Shown piece after piece: positions 1 to 7,592 of a stretch of 14,592 nucleotides of DNA (positions are counted from its first letter, which is position 1; each line of letters begins with the position of its first letter). Below the pieces are notes generated by a model. The model was not told where the DNA came from and did no database searches. It saw nothing but the letters and a program-made list of their open reading frames with translations. Position numbers and translations under genes: made by a program. Origin of the DNA: Parvularia atlantis (Eukaryota > Opisthokonta > Rotosphaerida); the NCBI GenBank assembly GCA_943704415.1, contig CALSCO010002175.1, positions 1 to 14,592 on the forward strand, read 5' to 3'.

Positions 1-1207
1 GGGGGGGGCTGCGGGCAGCTCACTGGCTGCGACACCAGGCGGCGGCCCGCTCAGCGTGGCCGTATCGCAGCTGCTGCAGGCCATTGGCAAGCGTGAGGCG
101 CGCACGTCGCTCATGGAGCTGCTGCCCGTCGGCGCCGTGCTCGACGAGACGACGCGGACAGACGACCAGGTGCGGTGCGCGACGGCGCGAGCGCGCCCCT
201 GAGCGGTGAGCACAGGTGGCGCGTCGGCGGCGGACCATTCTGCTGCAGTGCCTGCTGCAGGCCGGCTCGACGTCGTTCTCGCACACGCTGCGCATGTCCG
301 AGTGGTGCGTGGCGCGCGCGCGCGCGACCAGCGGCGCCAGACGGTGTAGACACCTACATCGCCTTGCCAGGTACCTCGAGCAGCTCCAGTCGATGCACAC
401 GACCGCGGCCGAGCGCGCGCACACGGTCGAGGTCGTGGCGGACTATTGGCGGCACCACGACCAGGTGCGTGCGCGATTTGCCTGCGTGCGCGTGTGCGCA
501 ACGGGCCAACGTGCAGCCCAGTTCCTGCTCGTCGTGCTCGACAAGTGGATGTCGTACCGCATCCTCGATGCCGAGAGCATCATCAACTGGGCGCTCGGGA
601 GCAGGCAGAAGAACGAGCTGAGCCGCTCGGTCATGTGGGACATCCTGCACTCGACCATGGGCAAGGTCACCGCGCGCACGCAGCTCATCCGGCGCCGCCT
701 GGACGAGCTTGAGGAGGTGTGCCTGCGGTCGTACATCGCGCCGCGCATCGCCGCTGACACGCTCTTGCGCAGGAGCTCGACCGCCGCGGTGGCGCAGACG
801 TGCGCGAGCGCATCGACAAGGCCAAGCAGCTGCTCGAGGCCGCTGACACGGAACAGACCAACATGTTCTCGCTCGTGATGGACGTGCGTGAGCAGACACG
901 CGTGCGCGCTCGTGTGCACGAGCTGAGCCACCACCACCACCCGCAGCGCTTCGTCGACCTACTGTCGAACGACCTCGAGGCCGGCCCCGAGTTTGACTGG
1001 GCCGCTGGGTTCTTTGTCGACACGTGTCGCAAGGTGCGTGGGCGCCCGCGCGCGAAAGAGCCATTGATGCACGGGCGCGTGCAGTTCTGCAAGGATCTCG
1101 GCCGCGACGCCGACATCCTCTACACGACCGTGTTTGCGCCCTCGCCCAAGGTCGTGTACGACCTCTTCGGCACCGTCCGGCCGCTGTGGGAGGCCAAGTG
1201 GCGCTGA
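1..1207 (+). CDS. NCBP1: Nuclear cap-binding protein subunit 1 (CBP80), 3' part, spliced
   Basis: CBP80 is the large subunit of the nuclear cap-binding complex. It holds the small subunit CBP20 on the m7G cap of nascent transcripts and links capping to splicing, export and decay. About 275 C-terminal residues are visible, against roughly 790 in the full family. Recognition rests on the third MIF4G-like domain: a block ending TSFSHTLRMSEW (compare the human KSFSH segment), then WRHHDQ, then DAESIINWAL, then VMWDILHSTMGK, then a charged helix and an EQTNMFSLVMD segment. Exons as joined here: 39-169, 216-304, 371-464, 522-716, 773-883, 947-1033 and 1085-1207, ending in TGA. Introns are 46-66 nt with GTGCG-type donors. 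The intron at 305-370 is a multiple of three and open, so it can be mistaken for coding. The start lies left of the window; position 38 is a probable acceptor (CACCAG after a CTCAC). Gene identity is firm; the exact acceptor at 521 rather than 516 was chosen to keep frame. Confidence 0.9.
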
Positions 1208-1293
1208 CCGTGAACGATCGTGTGCGAACTCAAAAGAAGGAACACAACGCAGAGAGACAAAAAGGTTAAGCTCGGCGCATCTCTGTGCCAGCG
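1208..1293. other. Convergent intergenic gap between NCBP1 and the kelch chimera gene
   Basis: Only 86 bp separate the two stop codons of these tail-to-tail genes, so both 3' ends must lie here or overlap. The plus strand is richer in A than its surroundings (short AAAAG and ACAAAAAGG runs near 1230-1265). I see no AATAAA on either strand and no clear terminator. Confidence 0.7.
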
Positions 1294-2370
1294 TCAATAT
1301 ACGTCAAGGGACGGCTTGTTGGCAAAGCTCTCGATCATGATCGAGGTCGACGCGCTGAGGTCGAGGCTGGCCGACTTGGTCTCGGCCATCTCGTGCATCA
1401 CAGTCTTGCTGTTGCTATTGCCGTCACCGCTCAGGGTATCGCGGGCCTCGTGGCGCGTGATCAGCAGCAGCATGAGGCGGCGCATAACCGACATGACTGT
1501 GGCACGGTCAGCACGACTGGCGTGCAACGCCACGGCCACCACGCACGCAGCATGATCACGCCCGAGATGATCGACATGGTCGTGATCGCGTCAAAGCCCA
1601 GGACGATCGCGATGTACACCTTGCGCGTTCCGGCCGCCGAAGGCCATCAGCAACCTCTTGCTCGCAAGACGCGCACGACCGGCGCACCTGCACGCCCAGC
1701 TGCGGCAGGGCCTCGAAGAAGGTCGAGACGAACGCCAACGTGCGCACGGACGCGTGCAGCTGAGGCGTCACCTCGGCCGAGAACACGCGCAGCTTCGTCG
1801 CGCCGGGCGTGCGCGCATCGGCCCGCGCACCGTGCACACGAGGACCACCCAAAGCGCACCCCGAGGATCTTGCTCTCGACCAGCAGCAGGTTCTCAGCCG
1901 ACTTGCCCGCCAGCACCGTCACTGCCGCCACCACGGCCGCGTTCTCGCGCAGCCACTGCCCAAACACCTTGGAGCGCGCGATCTCGCGGTTGATCGTCTG
2001 CGCCGGGCTGCCCGTCAGCGCACGCGGCGAGCAAGAGGGGCGAGCACACGCACGAGCGTCAGCACGATCAGGTTGGTCAGCACGGGCACGACAAGGAGCA
2101 CAACGCTGATGTAGAACGCCGGCGCGACGGTCGGCTCGCTCGAGATCGAGATCACAAACAGCTGCCGCACCGCTGCGCGTGAGCAGCGCCCTGCTGCAGT
2201 GCGCCACACGGCCGCGCACTGTGTCGATGACGAGATCAAAGACGCTCAGCGCGGCCGAGACGAAGCGCATGTTGAGCGCGGTCGGGGCGCGCTTGCGCAG
2301 CACAAAGTACGCGCCGACGACGAGCACCGCAAAGCCGCCGTAGATTACGACCGTGAGCCACGCGGGCAGC
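1294..2370 (-). other. Polytopic C-terminal domain, XK-related-like
   Basis: A strong first membrane span (AWLTVVIYGGFAVLVVGAYF, about 2370-2299) ends in a basic RKR stop-transfer. Then come FDLVIDTLFVIS, a second span (FYISVVLLVVPVLTNLIVL), a soluble helix-rich stretch (about 1997-1700), the motif FFEALPQLGVQ, and a third hydrophobic stretch (IAIVLGFDAITTMSIISGV) followed by basic MRR. The FE-x-LPQL-xxQ motif beside a membrane span recalls XK-related proteins and C-terminal domains of large protist surface proteins. That assignment is inference from motif memory, not alignment. The tail after MRRL is Ser/Met-rich and probably cytosolic. The acceptor before LRVFSAEV is an AAG (1793), unusual but frame-keeping. 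Confidence 0.5.
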
Positions 2371-3587
2371 GCGCCGAGCGGGCTGCGCTGCTGCTCGAGC
2401 GCAATGCATGCCGTCTGGTTGGCGCTGATGCCAAAGCCCTGGCCGCATGCAGAGCAGATGGTCGCGCTGCGGTTGCTGTTGGACGCCGCAAAGCAGTCGA
2501 CGCAGTTCGTCGGGCACGTCACCGCGCTCTGGCAGTCGAGGTTGGCCGCTGTGTCTGCCGCAGCCGCCGTCAGCAGTGCGACGCCACGCGGAGCGCAAAC
2601 TACATGCACCGAACGACAGCGTGCCGGCACAGCCGCTCGGTGAATCAACCACGATCGTGCTCCTGCTGAAGTCGCTCACGTACGACGACGCCTGTGTGCA
2701 GTTGGCCAGGTCCCGCGCGACCACCAGGCCGGCCGAGTCGAACGCCGCGAACGTGTACTGTCAGCGTGCGCGCGCGCGCGCGCTCCACCGCTAAGCGGCA
2801 CACTCGGCCGCGGTGGCACGCGCACACGCACCTTCTGCGCCGCAAAGTCGGCCGATGCCGCTGGCGTGGTCACGGTCCAGCACGTGCCGCCGTTGAGCGT
2901 CATCGTCCTGCTAGTCGTCTCCTGCATGCCGTACGACGAGAGCAGCAGCACCACCACGGCGACCGACGAATCTGCGGCCCACAGCAAGTTGCTGTGCAGC
3001 ACGATCACGGTCACTGGCAACCTCCGCAACATACTGGCGGGCAGGCGTACCGGTAGTGAACGGTCGTCGTCGGCAGCTGGATCTGGCCGCAGTCGAGCAG
3101 GTCTGGCGAGCGCGGCAAGCGCAGCGCGATGAGACGCTGCAACCCCATGCACTGCAGCGGAGCGCACCCTGTGGCGTCGGCTGTCCGACAGAGCCGCCGC
3201 AGTACGTCGTACCGGACAACCGCGATGAGCCGCTGAGGAGGTTGTGCGCGGCCGGCCAGTTGACGACGCTCACGGGGTACTCGTCACGGTCGTCACACGT
3301 CAGCACGTCAACCGACTTGTTGCCTTGCACTGCGGCGGTGCGTGAGCGCGTGCGGCCGCGTGTGCGAACAATCGCGCGCCGCGCACGGTTGGGCGAGCTC
3401 CAGCCGATCAGCTGGAACGTGGCCGCGGGGCCCTGGAACGCGTTGACGAGGCTGTAGTACAGCCCGCTGCCGGCGGCGCAGGGCAACAGCTGCGTCTGGA
3501 TCACGGCCGCGTTGAGGGTCGTCTGGATGGCGACCGAGGCCACCTTGTTGGTCCCGCTCGTGCCAGCCGCCCACTCGGCATTGCTGG

Positions 3588-3620
<33 letters not shown>

Positions 3621-5834
3621 GCAGCGTCCCAGTGGTCAGTGCCAGCGGCACGCAAGCGTTGAGCTGGGCGCACCGGTACATGAAGAACGTTGTGCCGCTG
3701 CTGGCGAGCGAGCCCGAGGTGCACGAGGCCGGGTTGGACGTGTACTCGCCCGCGTACGCGCGCGTAATGGTCCCGCCGCATCCGTCCGACACGAGCAGGT
3801 TCGCCAGCTGCGTGAACGTGATCTGTGCGGCGCCGCAGCACGTCAGTCGCGCACCCACCCCCGACCGCGCGCCGGCGTAAACGCACCCCGCTGTACCGCG
3901 AGTCGGGGTCGCCGCAGACACCCGTGTCGTTGGCGATGTTGCGCGGCGGCACGGACGCGTCGTACGCCGCCACCACAAACTGGTTGTTGTCGACCTCGTC
4001 CAGTGAGCCAAGCGCGCTGATGCTGGTCACCCACGACCCGTCGAGGATGGTCGAAGAGCACTTGTTGAGCTGCGTGCGTGCGAGGAAAGCGCCGCTCGGA
4101 CTGAACGTCAGCAGCCGCACAAAAACGATCGACGCGTTGGCAAACCACGTCGGGTTTCTGAGAGGCGTGGAGAGTTAGGCGTGCTTGACGAGCGAGCGAT
4201 GGGCGCACGCACCGGTAGTAGAGCACGGTCGAGACGCGCGGCGTTGGCGTCGCGGTGGCCGTGGCCGACTGGGTGTGGCTGGCCGTGGCCGACTGGGTGA
4301 AGCTGGCGGTCGCACTCTGGGTCGCGCTGGCGGTGGCCGACTGCGTGGCCGACTGCGTGAAGCTCGCGGTGGCCGACTGGGTGAACGATGCCGTGTCCGA
4401 CTGGGTGAACGAAGCGGTGTCGGTCTGGGTTGAGCTGGCAGTGTCGGACTGGGTGAACGAGGCCGTGTCCGACTGGGTGAACGACTGGGTGTAGCTCGCG
4501 GTCGCGCTCTTGGTGAAGCTCGCGGTGTCCGACTGGGTGAACGAGGCTGTGTCCGACTGCGTTGCCGTCTGCGTGTAGCTTGCCGTGGCGCTCGCGGTCG
4601 CGGTCGCAGTGGCCGACTGGGTGAACGACTGGGTGTAGCTCGCGGTCGCGCTCTTGGTGAAGCTCGCCGTCGCGCTCTGCGTGTGCGATGCAGTGGCCGA
4701 CTGCGTGGAGGTCGGCGTGGGCGTTGGAGCATACGTCCAGAGGTCGGCGCCGTTCACGATCTGGTAGCCGCCCGCGCAGATCGCCTGCATGCCGTCGCTG
4801 AGCAGCGTGAGCGTCCCAGAGAAATGCCCGGTGGGCATGGACCTCGCGACCGTAGTCCACGTCCCAGATGCGGCGTCGAACGTCTCGGAGTTTGTTTGGG
4901 CGGAGTTTGGGCCACCGGCCACGAGCACAAGCCCATTTGCGAGCGTCACCGTCTGGAAGTTGATGTACGAGCGCTGTGCAGAGAGGCTGCCCGTGTACGT
5001 CCACAGGTTTGCCCCAGTGTCGTACAGCTCGCACGACGAAAACGCAGCATTGCCTGGGTAGAAGCCGCCGGCGACAAGAACCTGGCCATTGGAGAGAAAA
5101 GCACCGCCTGCGCGGGTGCGCGCCTGGTTGAGGCTCGCAATGACGGTCCACGTGTTGGTGCTGCTGCGGTAGATGTTTGCCGTGGCGTACGCTTCGACGC
5201 CGGTGCCGCCACCGGCCATCAGCACGTCGCCGGCCACGGGGCCCGACGTCAGCAGCACGGCGACATGGCTGTCACGGCCAGGGCCGCTTGCGAAGGCCGG
5301 GGTCGATGTCCACGTGTCGCTGCTCGGATCAAACACCTCGCCGTTGTTGCTGAACGGGCCGCCGGACCAGCCGCCGATGACGAGGATGCGTCCATCGAGC
5401 AGCGACGTGGCCGTGTGCGCCTGCCGGGACGTGATCATGCTCGTCCCAGCGGAGAAGGCGTTGGTCCCGGGCGTGTAGACGTCGACCGTGCGCAGGGGGC
5501 TGCCACCAGTGCCGCCTGTGATCAGCACGCGCCCGCTCGCGTCGTTGCGGATGGCCGCTGCCGCCGGCTGGAAGCGGCTGCTGACCATGGTGTTGCTGAC
5601 AGACGTCCACTGGCGCGTGGCCGGGTCGAAGATCTCGCCCGTGTTGACCAGGCCCAGGTTGCTGCCGCCCGCGACGAGCACCTTGCCGTTGTTGAGCAGC
5701 ACGGCGACGTGGTCGTACCGCGCCGTCCCCATGCTCCCCGTCGCGACCCAGGTCATCAGCTGCGCCGCAGCCGTCGAGGCCGCGCCGAGCAGCAGCAGCG
5801 ACAGGCACAGCCGCAGGCCCCGCGTCGGGCCCAT
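1294..5834 (-). CDS. Secreted/membrane chimera: kelch propeller, Thr/Ser stalk, tandem ectodomain modules, Cys-rich segment, polytopic C-terminus
   Basis: The gene is not assignable to a named family; I infer a cell-surface receptor or adhesion-type protein. The model gives 1,247 residues from exons 5834-4213, 4157-3887, 3822-3674, 3583-3387, 3329-3213, 3168-3051, 2991-2832, 2757-2610, 2554-2220, 2161-2054, 1997-1860, 1792-1688, 1619-1547 and 1496-1294, ending in TGA. The ATG at 5834 is chosen because a typical signal peptide follows at once (a basic start, a CLSLLLLGAAS core, AAAQ cleavage region). An in-frame ATG at 5963 would bury that signal 43 residues inside. The order is propeller (~27-365), stalk (~367-530), three modules (~541-950), Cys-rich segment, first membrane span (~989-1013), and a C-terminal domain with more spans. 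Weakest points are the junctions around 3274-3169 and 1859-1793; an alternative 41-nt intron (3273-3233) also restores frame. The first exon has no intron in 1,622 nt, unlike all other coding sequence here. Confidence 0.75.
2400..2554 (-). other. Cys-rich juxtamembrane segment
   Basis: About 50 residues just before the first membrane span contain eight cysteines with close spacing (LDCQ, VTCPTNCVDC, TICSACGQGF, TAC). This resembles the growth-factor-receptor/furin-like or TNFR-like Cys-rich pattern common in protist surface proteins. It supports an extracellular location for everything upstream of it. Confidence 0.7.
2620..4220 (-). repeat. Three diverged ~140-residue ectodomain modules marked by a repeated intron
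   Basis: Three modules begin with the same pattern across a phase-2 intron: YYR then NPTW (junction 4213/4157), MYR then NAEW (3674/3583) and HYR then NLLW (3051/2991). In each case the exon ends in CG, and the next starts with the third base of the Arg codon followed by Asn and, two residues on, Trp. A Val/Ile/Ala-rich strand follows each (ASIVFV, VASVAI, SVAVVV). The junctions fall at residues 541, 681 and 825, so spacing is 140 and 144. Modules carry scattered cysteines and potential N-glycosylation sites (for example NAS, NDT, NKS, NCT). No known fold is recognised. Confidence 0.6.
3590..3619 (+). repeat. G30 homopolymer (C30 on the transcribed gene strand), intronic
   Basis: Thirty consecutive G on the plus strand. 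On the minus-strand gene it is a C30 tract lying between a CACTGAC branch-like motif and the acceptor GGCCAG at 3584. It thus serves as the polypyrimidine tract of the 90-nt intron 3673-3584. Read through, it would code ten prolines, because the intron is a multiple of three and open. The exact length is unreliable in any assembly. Confidence 0.8.
4248..4713 (-). repeat. Tandem 24-nt repeat coding a Thr/Ser-rich stalk
   Basis: About 155 residues are built of an 8-residue unit, TQSATAS plus one of F, Y or H, with variants TQSDTAS, TKSATAS, and shortened TQS or TATA units. A longer period is superimposed: a block containing SATASYTQSFTQS occurs twice. Pro/Thr-rich edges (PTPTPTS and TPTPR) flank it. 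Composition and position after a propeller suggest an extended, probably O-glycosylated stalk, which is inference. Repeat number is likely polymorphic. The opposite strand also stays open here, but that is a by-product of the repeat. Confidence 0.9.
4740..5760 (-). other. Kelch/galactose-oxidase-type beta-propeller, seven units
   Basis: Residues ~27-365 of the chimera contain seven successive units of about 48 residues. The turn motifs are GKVLVAGG, RVLITGG, RILVIGG, DVLMAGG, QVLVAGG, LVLVAGG and a degenerate MQAICAGG. Most units are preceded by an HxAxxL-type strand and followed by E(I/V/L)(F/Y)D and a T/W-containing strand. This is the kelch pattern in its bacterial-like form (HVAVLLNNGKVLVAGG). 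As the domain follows a signal peptide it should be extracytoplasmic. A six- or seven-bladed propeller is expected; ligand unknown. The whole domain sits in one exon. Confidence 0.85.
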
Positions 5835-5981
5835 CGTCGCGAACGGCTCGCCGCAGTGAGAGCAAAACAACGCTGTGCACGAACCAATCGTTGCAGCGCA
5901 AGCCCGCTCAAACAGGAAGGAAGCCTGACTGCGCTTTGTTCCGGGCGCACGGCAATCGTCCACTCCACACGCATCGAAATA
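5835..5981 (-). promoter_or_regulatory. Intergenic spacer: myosin 3' end and chimera gene upstream region
   Basis: These 147 bp separate the myosin stop from the chimera ATG on the same strand and are less GC-rich than the flanking exons. A CCAAT pentamer (plus strand 5884-5888, reading ATTGG in the gene direction) lies about 50 bp before the ATG. No TATA box or AATAAA is visible. Spacing is short enough that the myosin 3' UTR and the chimera promoter must share the region. An in-frame ATG at 5963 is a less likely start. Confidence 0.4.
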
Positions 5982-7592
5982 TCACCGCGACATGATCGTC
6001 GTGCTCCGCCCCCGCGCCGGGCGCTCGCCGCCCGCCACCGCCGCCGCCTCGGCCTGCGCCACGGCCGTCTTGACGTACGCCGAGATCACGTAGCAAATCT
6101 CCTGGCCCTTGCCCGTCGCGCCCTTGACGATGCGCTGTGCGCGCTGCACCATCCCGCCGACCTTGATCGTGACCATGTCCGGGCTGTAGTTCCAGCTCGA
6201 CAGCTCGGCGTACGGGAAAGCGGCGATGACGGTCTGGCGGGTTGTGCGCGCACATGTGAGGTCGAGCCCGCCACGGTGCCGCGCGCGCGGTGCGTACCCG
6301 CGCCTCGGCGCTGATGAGCTTGATGCCGTCGACGTTGACAGCGAGAATAACGTGCGCGGGCAGGTTGGCTATGGGGTGCGCCGCCGCGCGTGAGCGTGCG
6401 CTGCGCGTGCCGCCGCGCAGCGCAGCCGCGCACAGCGGTCGCTCTTGGGCTTCTGGAGCAAGTAGAAGATGGACCCGAACACGTCCCAGGTCTGCATGCG
6501 CTTGAGCAGCGACACCTTCCACTGATGCACGTCCGTCTCCATGTGCGAGCGCAACGAGATGTCGATCATCTGCGGGTGCGTCGTCAAGACAAGCCGTCGC
6601 ATCAGCACACAAGCGCACGCACCTGGACCCACTCGGCCGGCGGCTGCAGCGCCCACATGTGCGCAAAGACGTGCGGCTTGTACACGGGCTCCTTGGCCGC
6701 CTTGGTCAGCGGGTTGTTGGCCTTACGCTACGCTCGGGCGTGTCGGCGCGCGTCATATTCCGCGACAGACGCACCTTGAGCGTGGACTGGTCCGTGCCCT
6801 CAGAGATGCGCAGCTGCAGCGCGGCGATCTCGGCTGCGTCGTCGATGCTGCACCGGTACTCGCCCTTGTCGAGGTGCGCGAGCGACTGCAGGGCGAGGCG
6901 CGTCAGCCGGCATCGGCGCCTGCCGCGCCGCGCACCTGATGGTAGGCGATGTGCACAAGCTGGCCCGGGCTGGTCTCGCTGATCTCGTTCTTCAGCCACA
7001 CGTTCTTGCGGAAGAGGATGCGGTACTCGAACCGGCCCAGCTCGGGCTCGCCCTTCTTCAGCACCTTGGCGGCCTGTTTTACCCGCGCGACCAATCTGTC
7101 ACGACATGCCGCACCGGCTTCTTGTGCACGCACCGCCTCGTGCGCCTGCCGCAGCTGCGCCACGCGGTCCATCACGTACGACGTGTTGAGCAGCATGGTC
7201 ACTGCACGTGCGTGCGCGCGCGCGCATCTCAGCGACCACGGAGACTGACAGCACGGGCTGCGCACCGTCGCCGCGGTACTCGCTGAAGAGGGCGTAGTGC
7301 TCCGGGTTCTTGACGTCGAGCCGCTTGCAGATCGACGTGATCACGTCCTGGCGGGCGCCGGGGCGCGCGCGTCAGTCGCGCCTGGCGTTGCGCAGCGCAC
7401 GCACGTTGCTGCTCGTGCACGACCAGATCTCGAGCGACTTCTGGCTCGTGTCCGGGAAGGTGATCTTGACAAAGAGGGTGCCGTTCTGCGAGGGCTCGTC
7501 AAGCGGAGGCGGGGGCAGCACGCGTGCCTGGCGCGCACCAAGACCGTGTTGATCTCGTCCGCCGTTGGCACGCACAGACGCACGCCAAAGCG
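5982..7592 (-). other. Second FERM domain and C-terminus
   Basis: Exons: rest of 7764-7539, then 7485-7405, 7347-7266, 7201-7134, 7073-6936, 6885-6775, 6721-6623, 6569-6434, 6368-6298 and 6233-5982. F1: [40 protein letters not shown]2: [34 protein letters not shown], then [21 protein letters not shown]3: [35 protein letters not shown], and terminal helix [18 protein letters not shown] short Ala/Gly/Arg tail ends in MSR. The 60-nt intron 7133-7074 is open and in frame; it is treated as an intron for its GTGCGTGC donor and TGACAG. Confidence 0.9.

Noticed and set aside
465-516. Acceptor at 516 (GTGCAG) for an NCBP1 intron
   Set aside because: It shifts the frame out of FLLVVLDKW; the acceptor CCCAG at 521 keeps it.
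1285-2109. Plus-strand open frame of 274 codons after NCBP1
   Set aside because: It is antisense to the spliced membrane-domain exons; composition is Arg/Ala-rich with no family signal.
3233-3273. Alternative 41-nt intron (GTGAGC donor, CTCAG acceptor) in the chimera
   Set aside because: It also restores frame, but yields an Arg-rich stretch and has no clear branch motif. The 44-nt choice 3212-3169 gives a phase-1 junction matching the sister module. Not fully excluded.
4255-4494. Plus-strand repetitive frame with AVADWV-type units
   Set aside because: It is the complement of the Thr/Ser stalk repeat; openness is forced by the repeat.
4683-6314. Plus-strand open frame of 543 codons over the kelch region
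   Set aside because: It is antisense to a well-supported propeller and signal peptide, runs through the intergenic spacer and myosin end, and shows no motif.
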